Assembly (NCBI RefSeq): GCF_023921225.1
Contig: NZ_CP071527.1
Coordinates: forward strand, 2,012,501 to 2,076,500
Length of the DNA stretch: 64,000 nucleotides
Origin: Legionella lytica
Lineage (GTDB): Bacteria; Pseudomonadota; Gammaproteobacteria; Legionellales; Legionellaceae
Reading direction: 5' to 3'
The notes under the pieces are model-generated. The model worked only from the letters and a program-made list of their open reading frames with translations. It did not search any database and had not been told where the DNA came from. Of the stretch, positions 18,446-28,096 are shown in pieces (positions within the stretch are counted from its first letter, which is position 1; each line of letters opens with the position of its first letter). The position numbers were made by a program, and so were the translations under genes.

Positions 18446-21400
18446 CTACATCCCAAGATTAATATTACTTTGCTCCTGTGGCGCTTCTACAGCAGGAACT
18501 TTAATATCCTGCAAACGTTGTTTGAATGAAGACATCATCGTCTCTTCCTGAGTCGGTCCAGTAAAGAAGGAAACAAACTTTTTAATCAACTTAACAAATG
18601 GATTATCCGAATTTTGATGCAGTACTTCCTGACAGCTATTACTCAAGCCATGACTTTTGACATCAGCCAAACGTTCAGAGGGTTCTTTCGAGTCAACCTC
18701 TAACATTGCCTGCATCTTAGCGATTTCCTCTATTTTTTTGTCTTTAATGAGCACCGAAGTTTCTTTGCTATTCACATAAGATTTCATCTCATTAAGGCTA
18801 TCGTGTACTTTAATGATCGCATCATAATGCGGTACGCGTGCTAAGAAAGTCTGTACTTCTGCGTTGCGTCTTTGTAAATATTGCATTCGTTCGTGCTCAG
18901 GAATATTATCTCCATTCGCGAGAATATTTTGATATTTTTTCAATTGATTGATTTTTTCTTCTCGTCCTGGATTACCTGGGTTTTCTTTATTTATACGCTC
19001 TTCCTCTTCAATCACACGACTGATGGTTTTTAAAGATTGATTCAGTAACGTACATAAATCTTTTGCATCCTGATTCTTAGAACAAACATTAGTCCAATGT
19101 GGTTTAGACCTCTCTACAAGTTGTGCTTCTGTTTGATCATCAACCGCTAAATCCTGAATTATTTCAGACTTTTTAGTCATAAAATCCGAACTAACCTGTT
19201 GGATAAACGCAGTAGTATAAGGACCCAACTCTCCTCGCATTTGCTCTGCCAGAGTAACATTTAAATGATTATCAAACAGTTGCCCTTTATAAGCATCACC
19301 CACTAAGTAATGATTAGCACTTCTTAATACATTCTGCTCTGATGCAGCACTTAGCCTACTCAGCGCCTGTTCTAATCGCTCAAAAGGTAACGAAGTTTCA
19401 TCAGCTAATCCGTCCTGAATCGCAGAAATTGCTTTTAGTCGTTTTTCTTTTTCCTCTGGCGCCATCGATGCAGTTGTAATCTTTTCTTTTAATTCATTAA
19501 GTACATCATAGATATTAATGATTGCATCGTAATTTACTGCTGTTGTTATGCGTTCTTCTGCAAGAGCGTTAGCCTTATTTACAAAATCAGCTTTATTTGA
19601 TTCCTTACTCACATCAAGTTGTGTCAGTTCTTCTTTAAGCTCAGTTAATAGAGCCAGTTTTTTTGCTCTACATGGGTTGTCTTCTGCAAGAGCTTGTTCT
19701 TGTTCAATTAAACTGTTTACTGTTTCTAAGGTTTTGTTTAACTTAGACAAAGAACCCTGTAACTCTTGATTTATCTCAAGCACCATGGGAACTACAGTAC
19801 TCACAGAAGCAGCTATTTGCTCACCCATCTTCTCATTGAACTCAACCCCATTAAGAGCAACTGCTTTTTCTTGCTTATAATCAGATTGTATCGCCTTAAG
19901 AAATGCCTCTGTATAAAAACCAAGAGACTCCCCTGCTGATTTTTTAACAGCTGCTTGCGCCTGTTGCTCAAACTGCATTGCTTTGAATGATTCTTTTTGC
20001 TCAGCGATAATGTTTGTAGAAGCTCCAATAACTCTCTGTGCAATTACCGCCTCCATATCCTGAGTCATTTCAATTCCATCAATTATTGCAGCCTGCTTTT
20101 TAGCGAGCTCAGGCAAAATATATTGAAAAAAGGCTTCTGCGTTAGGGCCAAGCTGAGCCTCTAAAGCACTTTTTAAATTAGCATTTACATAGTTACTAAA
20201 GAGTTTCTCTTTAAATGCAGCTATTCTTTGAGGGCCGATTACCTCTTCCTGGTTCTTGATCATAGCCTTAAGGTGGCCGATACGCTCGTCACATAATTTT
20301 ATTTTTAGCTCTTTTGCATCCTCAAGCCCTTTAATTAACTCCTGCAATTTAGGTGCTTCAGCAACTATTTTCTCTCCTTGAGCTTTGAAATCCGCAGGAT
20401 CCTGTAATTCTCTTAAATAAGAACTAAAATTATATGCATAATTTACTTTGCTAAGATAGGGTTGAAGTTCTGCATAATACTCTAAAAACTTCTTCTGATC
20501 TTCTTCAGACTGAAAATCAGATTCTCGTACTAAAAGTTGGAACTTTTCAAATGTAGTTACTGGTTGAAGAATTTTATCTTGTACAGCAAGTACTTGTGCC
20601 AACACGTCCTGTAAATCGAACTCATCAGAAACATTATCCATAAAATCAGCTGTAAATTTTGGGTCAACTTCGGCTAATAAAGGTTGAATCTCATCATAAG
20701 CACTTACTGCTCTGTCTTTTAACCATAAATACTCATTGGCAAGTACCGAGCTAGGAGCATCACATGCATTATTAGTCGCTTCCAAAGAATCAAAAACGCG
20801 AATTCGTCTAGCGAACTCATCATAATGAGCACTAGTTAGCTTTTCACGAGCAACACCAGCAGGATCCGACGCTATTATGTGATTTTGTCGTTTTTCTTCT
20901 CTCGCTAAACGTTTTTGGGTATCAGAGAGATCCAGTAGCAATGCAAGCCCATCCTGGTCTCTTTTAAACTCAGTAGACACATTGACTATAAGTGATTCGT
21001 AAAAGCGATCAAAACGTTCTTTAACGACATCAGCATACGTTCCTGGTTTTAAGCCTAAATGAAATTCAGCACTATCCGCAGCTTCCATAAAAATTGCACC
21101 AAATTCAGAGCGAATTTCTTTCAGGCGAGCCATCGCTAAATCATGGCTTAAGGCGCCAATTTCTGAAATCTGCATTTGAAATTTGGTAATGGTATTTAAT
21201 ATTTTATTTGCGGAGCCAGGTCCAAATGACAAACCATTTAAACCATCAACAAAGCTTTTAATTTGCTTTTTCACCTCTTCATCCGAAGATAAAGAAGCAT
21301 TATCGACACCTTTAAGGCGATTAAGTGCTACAGGTAATTGATATAATTTTTCTGCAATTAGTTGCACGTACTCGGTTTTCTGAGGAGCAGGAGCCTGTTG

Positions 21401-24361
21401 TTGAGGTGCTTGCACCACTTCAACCGTACCCTCCACCACTTCAACCGTACCCTCCACCACTTCAACCGTACCCTCCACCACTTCAACCGTATCCTCCGCC
21501 ACTTCAACCGTATCCTCCGCCACTTCAGATGGAGAAACCTTAGGGGAGGCTAAGCCTCGTTCTACAATTTTTTGCTGATCTTTCCAGGCCTGAATCACAT
21601 CAATCTGAGGAGCTTCATTAGACGCTGTTAAATAGCTTGAACTTTTTGTCATAGGTTCTTTTACATAATCACCAAGGACAGGAATATTTTTTATCGGCGC
21701 AAGCAAATCAAGTCCTTCTTGAAGAATTGCCTTTAATCCTGGATTTCCAGCAGCTTCAAGCAAATGGAATTTACTCGTATTAATGTTTTGGAGTAAAGCA
21801 CTAAAGGCTCCCCACAGATGCCAGGTGCGCGTGAAAATATTGGTAGGATCCGCGGTGTTATTTAATGCCTCAAGCTCTTTCAAACCTACTCGCATATAAT
21901 GCAGCGAATTGATTAGCTGTTTATACATTACTACTTCTTCACTATCTTTATGAAGAGCCCCATATGGCAGATGCTTTGGATCCAGATCCAATTCATCAGT
22001 ACCCTCTTTTTTGGGTAACTGTTTCCATACATCTGGAGATAAATTAGCTTTTAAGTAATTTTGGAATTTAACTTGCAAGAAATCATCAACTGATTTAGAA
22101 AGCTTTAATTCGCTAAGCATTCCAAACAGTGTTTTCTTGCCAACGTCCTCACCTTTAGTGATAAGCGGTTCGGAAGTAACTTCTTTTTCTTTTTGCGCTT
22201 GTTCTTTTTCCAGATATGCTTCTCTATCCTCTTTGGCAGTATCTTCCAGTGTTTTTAGCTTGCCATCAATTAAGGCAGCCTGCGTAAGCACGTGAGCTAA
22301 ACGTAAAGGAGGATCTTTAGGATCATGAGCCGTTGGCGAATTTAAAATAGCAACTAACTGCTCATTAAGGCTCTCAAACGTTGCCCCCATTGCAACCAAC
22401 TGAGGTTGAAACTTTTTATATTGAACACGCAAAAACTCTTTATCTTTTGCAGTTAATGATTTGTATAAAGGTTCATCATTTACAGAAATTCTTGGTGGCT
22501 CACCTTTCTGCGCATACTCGTTTAAATAATCAAAAAATTGTTTCGCTCCTTCACGAGCATGTTCTAATTGTGTGACATGGTTTGCCGCAACAATACCTTG
22601 TTTATGATAATGCTCAGCAGATTTACCCTCTTCAAAGCTAAATACATGGGGCACATAAGGTTGTACTGTTGCGTTTAACTTCGTTGTTTTCTTATTTGCA
22701 GCGTAAGCCACTTCTTCAGCATGACTCATTGTATTATTAATAAGTTTAGCTTTAAAACCTGCTTGCGCTTTGCTCTGTTCAATATGTTCCACAACATCAT
22801 TTTTGCATGCTAATACTTTAGAAAAATGATTTGAACCATACAATTGTTTGTATTCTGAACTCCATAATCTGGAAACGATATTAGTGCCTACCGACAGGGT
22901 TAATGAATCAACAATAAGCTTATCAATGTCCGGGTGCATGGCTGCAAAATGGGGCTGAAACTGTTTGTAATCAGCTAAAAGAGCTTCTCTCTCAGATTGC
23001 GAGACATTAGCTAAACTCCACTTACATAAGGCTTGATGAACACTATTGTATGAATTAAGTCGGTTAAAGAAGCGAGTGGCTGCTTCCTTGGCGGTATCAT
23101 CTTGTCCCGCATAGCGTGCTTCGTTTAATCGAGTTGCTTGATTCGCTTTTCGTTTTTCAACAAATCGATCATCCATCATGACCGTTAAGCCTTCAACTGG
23201 CTTGATTTTCTCACCTACATCTAACTTACCCTTACTTCCAGCCAAATAAAGCACCATGGTTCCTAAAGTTGAATCCATGTATTCAGTAGCCGTATCTAAC
23301 ACTCCGGCCGTTTGCGCAATCGCCTCAACTTGGGTAGCTAACTGAGTATAATAAGTGTTCATTTGTTTCAACACGGGATCCGTCAGGGTTCCTGGTTTTA
23401 AGCTCATCCCTTCTTCAATTTTTTCAAGCTCAGCAAGTAATTGAGGCAATAAATCGTGTTTAATTTCATTCAGCTTGTCTGCAGCATCCAAATAAGCTTG
23501 TTTTGTTAATGGCGCTGCTGTGTTAACCAGATCTGTACTATGAGCAACTAACTTACGTATTACACCAAGATAACTGGGTAGGCCCAGGAGGCCATCTTTA
23601 GTACTCAATTTTTCAAGGTATTCTTTGGTTTCATTAGCCCTTTGAATCATTGCCTGTTGATAGGCTTCGGGACTGGTAATTGATTTAGTAGCAATACCTG
23701 ATGCACCTGTCGCCACAAGTTTTTGCAATGCTTCGAAACGACGAGGTAAATCAAAAATAAATGTACTTAAGTTTTCCAGGCTTTGATCTTTGGTATACTT
23801 GGCGTGTGGAAGTTGCTGTATTGCCCCCCCCACAAATTGACCAACACGTTCTTCGGGGCTAACATACTCATCACTTGCCTCAGAGCCTGATGGGGTAAAT
23901 TTTTTTAAAGCACTCGTAGCTAAAGCTATTTTCGGCATCAGTTCTTTGATATGTGGTGCTACAATTTCCTGAATATCAGAACTACTGTGGTTAATTAGCT
24001 CTAATGCACCAGCCACTTCATGAACAGCATTATACCCAGCTTTAATTAAATCTCTATAAATGCCTATCTTGTATCTATCCCGGTTAATATCAAGATTTTC
24101 AATTCTGGAGATGGCTTTTTCAACATTTTCCAAAGCATTAAGCAATTTTTTAAGAACTGCGACTTGTGTAGGGTCAGTTGGCGAAACCTTGAATGGAGCT
24201 TTTTCATTATCTCTGACAAAATACGCAGCCAGTTCTGAAGAAAAATACTCACCCTTTGTAATCGCATCTAGAATACTTGTTCTTATATTCTTACAAGTCT
24301 CCGCAATTTTTAAATCTTCTTTAAATTGGATAATGTATTTTTCAAGGTCTCTATGATTCAT
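18446..24361 (-). CDS. Giant helical protein, SidH/SdhA-like candidate Dot/Icm effector
   Basis: This 1971-aa protein is almost entirely helical, with long coiled-coil stretches and no membrane segments or signal peptide. Two similar blocks containing LKPGT (about residues 315 and 1105), each followed by a Tyr-rich helix, suggest an internal duplication. A seven-residue tandem repeat separates the halves. The gene is followed upstream by a double U-box protein gene in the same direction. In L. pneumophila the giant effector SidH (SdhA family) is encoded next to its U-box regulator LubX, so a SidH/SdhA-like role in host vacuole or trafficking control is inferred. I could not confirm homology residue by residue. 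Confidence 0.7.
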   Translation of the reverse strand: MNHRDLEKYIIQFKEDLKIAETCKNIRTSILDAITKGEYFSSELAAYFVRDNEKAPFKVSPTDPTQVAVLKKLLNALENVEKAISRIENLDINRDRYKIGIYRDLIKAGYNAVHEVAGALELINHSSSDIQEIVAPHIKELMPKIALATSALKKFTPSGSEASDEYVSPEERVGQFVGGAIQQLPHAKYTKDQSLENLSTFIFDLPRRFEALQKLVATGASGIATKSITSPEAYQQAMIQRANETKEYLEKLSTKDGLLGLPSYLGVIRKLVAHSTDLVNTAAPLTKQAYLDAADKLNEIKHDLLPQLLAELEKIEEGMSLKPGTLTDPVLKQMNTYYTQLATQVEAIAQTAGVLDTATEYMDSTLGTMVLYLAGSKGKLDVGEKIKPVEGLTVMMDDRFVEKRKANQATRLNEARYAGQDDTAKEAATRFFNRLNSYNSVHQALCKWSLANVSQSEREALLADYKQFQPHFAAMHPDIDKLIVDSLTLSVGTNIVSRLWSSEYKQLYGSNHFSKVLACKNDVVEHIEQSKAQAGFKAKLINNTMSHAEEVAYAANKKTTKLNATVQPYVPHVFSFEEGKSAEHYHKQGIVAANHVTQLEHAREGAKQFFDYLNEYAQKGEPPRISVNDEPLYKSLTAKDKEFLRVQYKKFQPQLVAMGATFESLNEQLVAILNSPTAHDPKDPPLRLAHVLTQAALIDGKLKTLEDTAKEDREAYLEKEQAQKEKEVTSEPLITKGEDVGKKTLFGMLSELKLSKSVDDFLQVKFQNYLKANLSPDVWKQLPKKEGTDELDLDPKHLPYGALHKDSEEVVMYKQLINSLHYMRVGLKELEALNNTADPTNIFTRTWHLWGAFSALLQNINTSKFHLLEAAGNPGLKAILQEGLDLLAPIKNIPVLGDYVKEPMTKSSSYLTASNEAPQIDVIQAWKDQQKIVERGLASPKVSPSEVAEDTVEVAEDTVEVVEGTVEVVEGTVEVVEGTVEVVQAPQQQAPAPQKTEYVQLIAEKLYQLPVALNRLKGVDNASLSSDEEVKKQIKSFVDGLNGLSFGPGSANKILNTITKFQMQISEIGALSHDLAMARLKEIRSEFGAIFMEAADSAEFHLGLKPGTYADVVKERFDRFYESLIVNVSTEFKRDQDGLALLLDLSDTQKRLAREEKRQNHIIASDPAGVAREKLTSAHYDEFARRIRVFDSLEATNNACDAPSSVLANEYLWLKDRAVSAYDEIQPLLAEVDPKFTADFMDNVSDEFDLQDVLAQVLAVQDKILQPVTTFEKFQLLVRESDFQSEEDQKKFLEYYAELQPYLSKVNYAYNFSSYLRELQDPADFKAQGEKIVAEAPKLQELIKGLEDAKELKIKLCDERIGHLKAMIKNQEEVIGPQRIAAFKEKLFSNYVNANLKSALEAQLGPNAEAFFQYILPELAKKQAAIIDGIEMTQDMEAVIAQRVIGASTNIIAEQKESFKAMQFEQQAQAAVKKSAGESLGFYTEAFLKAIQSDYKQEKAVALNGVEFNEKMGEQIAASVSTVVPMVLEINQELQGSLSKLNKTLETVNSLIEQEQALAEDNPCRAKKLALLTELKEELTQLDVSKESNKADFVNKANALAEERITTAVNYDAIINIYDVLNELKEKITTASMAPEEKEKRLKAISAIQDGLADETSLPFERLEQALSRLSAASEQNVLRSANHYLVGDAYKGQLFDNHLNVTLAEQMRGELGPYTTAFIQQVSSDFMTKKSEIIQDLAVDDQTEAQLVERSKPHWTNVCSKNQDAKDLCTLLNQSLKTISRVIEEEERINKENPGNPGREEKINQLKKYQNILANGDNIPEHERMQYLQRRNAEVQTFLARVPHYDAIIKVHDSLNEMKSYVNSKETSVLIKDKKIEEIAKMQAMLEVDSKEPSERLADVKSHGLSNSCQEVLHQNSDNPFVKLIKKFVSFFTGPTQEETMMSSFKQRLQDIKVPAVEAPQEQSNINLGM
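21417..21521 (-). repeat. Five tandem 21-bp units inside the giant protein gene
   Basis: Five consecutive 21-bp units (on the + strand ACTTCAACCGTACCCTCCACC and close variants) encode the acidic heptads VEVVEGT and VEVAEDT at about residues 947-981. Three units are identical and two share the same changes. It is a linker-like minisatellite likely to vary in copy number. Confidence 0.95.
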
Positions 24362-24499
24362 AATTGCTATCCAAAAAATGAATTAACTATATATATAGTA
24401 GTCGAAAAAGAGAGCAATTTGGCCTGAAGAAGTTGGAACTTAGCAGAATCTTAACAATTAAATATTGATAATGGCAAAAAAACAATCAAGAAGGATGAA

Positions 24500-25255
24500 T
24501 TATTTGCTACTTTTTTTATTAGTAGGACTCTCTTCCAAGGTCTCGTCATCTGAAGAAAGATCATTCCCAAACAAGGTTGTAATAATACCACCGAGAAAAC
24601 TAAAGGGGCTACTCGATAGTTTGGGTTCTACTGTTTTTTGATATTGTTTTTCCAAACGGAAATGAAAGAGTTTTAATTGCTGGTCAAACTCGTCAAATTT
24701 TTCAACATCATTTAAAGATAGGGCTTGCCCTGTTTCGTCTATATCATGGGATTTACGAAGATAATTGGCTAAAGAATCACGATCGTATACTTTTCCTTTC
24801 GGCGTAATAACGGGGTTTTTAATGAATTCATTACTTAGCGGGCATAAAAACAATGAAGGCCTTTCTGGAAGTTCTCCTTTTTGATTTACAATAGCTCTCA
24901 CTTTCCGAATAAAATCATTTTTCTTTTCCTCATAAAGGGCTTTTCGTCGAGTAAACTCGCTAATAATCGTTAATAATTCGGAAAAATCCTTGAGATCCTT
25001 AGGTGTTAATTTATTACGCGTTTGTGGGTCTTCTTTTTTTGTTGCTAAATGAGTAAGAATAAATTTCTTATCATAAACTTTTCCCTCAGGAGTAATCACC
25101 GGCTCTTTCATGAAGTCACCACTAATAGGGCAAATAAGCATGGTCGGTGCCCCTTCAGGGTGAGTCACTTTAGCTTCTTGAGCTGCCTCTAGACTATACT
25201 TATCTTTGTCTGACATTTGATTACTCTTATGATTAGTCTTCGGCGGAAAAGACAT
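24500..25255 (-). CDS. Double U-box protein, LubX-like E3 ubiquitin ligase effector
   Basis: The product has 251 aa from the ATG at 25255, with AAGGT upstream. There are two U-boxes: TMLICPISGDFMKEPVITPEGKVYD starting near residue 38 and SLFLCPLSNEFIKNPVITPKGKVYD near 134. Each is followed by the helix and loop expected of this zinc-free RING-like fold that recruits E2 enzymes. Tandem U-boxes are the hallmark of Legionella LubX, a secreted E3 ligase that ubiquitinates host Clk1 and the effector SidH. The C-terminal 35 residues carry a short hydrophobic stretch (SFLGGIITTLFG) and a Ser/Lys tail. It lies 138 bp upstream of the giant protein gene on the same strand, matching the LubX-SidH arrangement. 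Confidence 0.82.
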   Translation of the reverse strand: MSFPPKTNHKSNQMSDKDKYSLEAAQEAKVTHPEGAPTMLICPISGDFMKEPVITPEGKVYDKKFILTHLATKKEDPQTRNKLTPKDLKDFSELLTIISEFTRRKALYEEKKNDFIRKVRAIVNQKGELPERPSLFLCPLSNEFIKNPVITPKGKVYDRDSLANYLRKSHDIDETGQALSLNDVEKFDEFDQQLKLFHFRLEKQYQKTVEPKLSSSPFSFLGGIITTLFGNDLSSDDETLEESPTNKKSSK

Positions 25256-25361
25256 GATGGCATACCTTATTACAATAAGTCTCCACAGGTATGTAATATA
25301 CTTCCATGTGAACACTTGCTAATTAAATTATCGTAAGTTTAATTTAAGTTTTATTTGTTGT

Positions 25362-26534
25362 CTATTTTTTATCCGTTTCACAATGCAAAAGACAGTTCAT
25401 TGCATGCTTGGCTATCATGTATTCTTCATTCGTAGGAATGACCCCAACATAGACCGAGCTATTAAGAGTACTGATCACGGAGTTATTACTAAGATTTGCT
25501 TCTTCGTCCATACGAACACCAAGCCAATGCAAATGCTCACATACTTTCTTTCTCACTACAGCTGAATTTTCACCAATACCCGCAGTGAAAATAATCGCGT
25601 CGCATCCCTGTAGTACTGGAAGTAACCTACCAATCTCCTGGGCTATACGGTAACTAAATAAATCAACCGCCTCAATAGCTCGTGGATCAGGATTCAGCTC
25701 CAAATCTTGCATGTCCGAACTAATTCCAGAAACACCAAGTAGGCCAGACTTATAGTACAAAAGATCATTAACCTCTTTAGCCGTATACATTTTTTCTTGC
25801 TGTAAATACAACAGGACTCCGGGATCAATGGTTCCACAACGAGATCCCATCATCAAACCATCTAAAGCAGTAAAGCCCATAGACGTCGCCATGCTTCTAC
25901 CCTGATGCATCGCGCAAAGACTCGCTCCATTGCCCAAGTGTGCCACAATGGCTTTAGAACCTATATTCTTGGGTAATACTGAAGCAATGTATTCATAAGA
26001 AATCCCATGGAATCCATAACGAACAATTCCTTCTGCAGTCAATTCGCGCGGAATAGCAAATAAAGTTGCCAGTTTTTCTTGTGTATGATGAAAACTCGTA
26101 TCAAAACAAGCAACTTGTGGCAAGTTTGGATACAGCTTACTAACACTCCTAATTGCCGTCACATTAAGAGGCTGATGCAAAGGGGCCAAAGGTGTGAGCG
26201 AATCGATTTGTGTGGTAATTTTTTCATTAATTAAACAAGGCTCATAGAACATGTTTCCCCCATGCACCACACGATGCCCTACGGCACTTAAAACAAAGCG
26301 ATGAGGTAGGCCGCTAAACCAATCAAATAAGTGCGCTAATGAGGATTCATATCCAGGAAAGGACACCTGCTCATTGATAATTTGCCCTTGTTGTGGACTA
26401 TAAGCAACAAATTGAGGCTTATCAAATATAGCCCCGATCTTACCCTGATAAAGTAATTTTAAATCAGCGCAAGTAAACAGGGCGAATTTAATACTAGATG
26501 AGCCTGCATTAAGAACTAAAATCGCCTTATTCAT
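25362..26534 (-). CDS. ackA: Acetate kinase
   Basis: This 390-aa cytosolic enzyme makes ATP from acyl phosphate (acetyl-P to acetate). The ATG at 26534 begins MNKAILVLNAGSSSIKFALF, and the long upstream extension of the open frame overlaps the preceding gene and is not real. The ASKHA signatures NAGSSSIKF, GHRVVHGG, CFDTSFH, HLGNGASLCA and DGLMMGSRCGTIDPG are all present, as is GIGENS near the C-terminus. It starts one base after the stop codon of the phosphotransacylase gene with GGAG inside that gene's end, so translation is probably coupled. Confidence 0.95.
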   Translation of the reverse strand: MNKAILVLNAGSSSIKFALFTCADLKLLYQGKIGAIFDKPQFVAYSPQQGQIINEQVSFPGYESSLAHLFDWFSGLPHRFVLSAVGHRVVHGGNMFYEPCLINEKITTQIDSLTPLAPLHQPLNVTAIRSVSKLYPNLPQVACFDTSFHHTQEKLATLFAIPRELTAEGIVRYGFHGISYEYIASVLPKNIGSKAIVAHLGNGASLCAMHQGRSMATSMGFTALDGLMMGSRCGTIDPGVLLYLQQEKMYTAKEVNDLLYYKSGLLGVSGISSDMQDLELNPDPRAIEAVDLFSYRIAQEIGRLLPVLQGCDAIIFTAGIGENSAVVRKKVCEHLHWLGVRMDEEANLSNNSVISTLNSSVYVGVIPTNEEYMIAKHAMNCLLHCETDKK

Positions 26535-26535
26535 G

Positions 26536-27933
26536 CTATTTAACTCCATCCGTTTTTCTACGAACATAGAGTAAACCCATAATACAGGAAGCTTTACGTG
26601 ATAATTCATCACTACCACGGCTCGTAAGAATAATCGGCACACGAGCCCCCAATACAATTCCTGCAGCCTCAATGCCAGAAAGATAAGTCATTTGTTTATA
26701 TAACATATTGCCAGACTCAACATCAGGCACTACTAAAATATCAGCCTTTCCTGCAACGGGTGAATAAATTCCTTTTTCGCGCGCAGAATCTATAGAAATA
26801 GCATTATCAAATGCTAAAGGCCCATCAAGAATTCCGCCTTTAATTTGCCCGCGTTCGGCCATTTTACATAATGCAGTGGCATCAAGTGTGGAGGGAATTT
26901 TTTCATTAACTGTTTCTACGGCAGAAAGAATAGCAACATTCGGCACACCAAAACCTAAAGTGCTAAATAGATCAATCGCATTTTGAACAATGTCGCATTT
27001 TTCTCTTAAATTCGGGAATAAATTAATTGCCGCGTCAGTTAAAAAGATAGGTTTAGGATAGTTAGGCACATCCATACAAAAAACATGGCTCATACGTCGT
27101 GCCGTACGCAACCCACCATTCTTACGTACGATGGGTGTCATCAACTCGTCGGTATGCAATTTGCCTTTCATAATTGCTTCAACCAAACTTTTTTGCGCCA
27201 TTTCCACGGCTTTTTCCGCAGCCTCTGTGCTATGCATTGTGGGAACAATCTCATAGTCGGAAATATCCAAATTGGCTTCTTTTGCCGCATCCAGAATTTT
27301 TTGTTTCGGTCCGATTAAAATTGGGGTAATTAAACCATCTTCCGCGGCACTGATAGCTCCTGTTAAGGAGAGAACATCTACTGGGTGTACTATTGCGGTA
27401 ACGAGCGGTTTATATTGTTTGTTAACCGCCATTAAATTTTGATACCAGTGGGCCTTTTCCTCTTTAAATTCAACTTCAGGAAGTGTTACTCGTTGTCTTT
27501 TTATTTTTTCTGTAGGTGCAATAACTTTAGCATAACCGCTAATCACAGTTTTTCCTTGCTGGTTGATGCAAATACAATCCAATACCACCATATGTTTATC
27601 CGGCAACTTATCAATAACCTTCAAAGTGACCGTTATACTATCACCAATAGCCACAGGAAATTCAAAGTTTAAAGTTTGCTCTACGTAGACTGTTCCAGGC
27701 CCTGGAAGCTCAGTACCTAAAACAGTAGATAATAATGATGCGCCCCACATACCATGTCCAATAATTTTATGAAACATGGTATTTTTAGCGTACTCCGCAT
27801 CAACATGAAAAGGATTCACATCCCCCGACATCAAAGCAAAAAGCTCTACATCTCTTTGCGTTAATGTACGCTTTAAGGAAGCGGAATCACCGATAGCAAT
27901 CTCATCAAAAACACGATTTTCAATGTAGCTCAT
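26536..27933 (-). CDS. MaoC hydratase / phosphate acyltransferase fusion
   Basis: The 465-aa bifunctional protein has an N-terminal MaoC-like hot-dog domain at residues 1-145 (LFALMSGDVNPFHVDAEYA and IIGHGMWGASLLSTVLG carry the hydratase motif). A C-terminal PTA/PTB domain occupies about 160-465 (GLITPILIGPKQKILDAA, FLTDAAINLFPNL, GPLAFDNAISIDSA). The hydratase part acts on an enoyl-CoA or hydroxyacyl-CoA; the transferase part exchanges CoA for phosphate. With the acetate kinase downstream it would produce ATP from an acyl-CoA. This fusion is a known annotated type in proteobacteria. The acyl chain used is not evident. Confidence 0.92.
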   Translation of the reverse strand: MSYIENRVFDEIAIGDSASLKRTLTQRDVELFALMSGDVNPFHVDAEYAKNTMFHKIIGHGMWGASLLSTVLGTELPGPGTVYVEQTLNFEFPVAIGDSITVTLKVIDKLPDKHMVVLDCICINQQGKTVISGYAKVIAPTEKIKRQRVTLPEVEFKEEKAHWYQNLMAVNKQYKPLVTAIVHPVDVLSLTGAISAAEDGLITPILIGPKQKILDAAKEANLDISDYEIVPTMHSTEAAEKAVEMAQKSLVEAIMKGKLHTDELMTPIVRKNGGLRTARRMSHVFCMDVPNYPKPIFLTDAAINLFPNLREKCDIVQNAIDLFSTLGFGVPNVAILSAVETVNEKIPSTLDATALCKMAERGQIKGGILDGPLAFDNAISIDSAREKGIYSPVAGKADILVVPDVESGNMLYKQMTYLSGIEAAGIVLGARVPIILTSRGSDELSRKASCIMGLLYVRRKTDGVK

Positions 27934-28096
27934 CCTTTTCGTCCTTATAAAAGAAGTTCATTAAAGCATCGAAAAAAAACATCTGTATTAGTTATATTCT
28001 GATCCATTAACAATAATTGTCAAGAACGTAAATTTGAGCAAAATGGGCAATAAAGTGCTACATTTTAATGTAATCTATAGATAAAGGATAAGCTCG

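Noticed and set aside
21417..21521. Regular 21-bp repeats considered as a CRISPR array
   Set aside because: The units are contiguous without spacers and lie in frame in a long coding sequence; it is a coding minisatellite.
25555..26672. Extension of the acetate kinase frame 46 codons upstream
   Set aside because: The extension overlaps the phosphotransacylase gene and lacks family similarity; the conserved MNKAILVLNAGSSS start at 26534 has a ribosome site.
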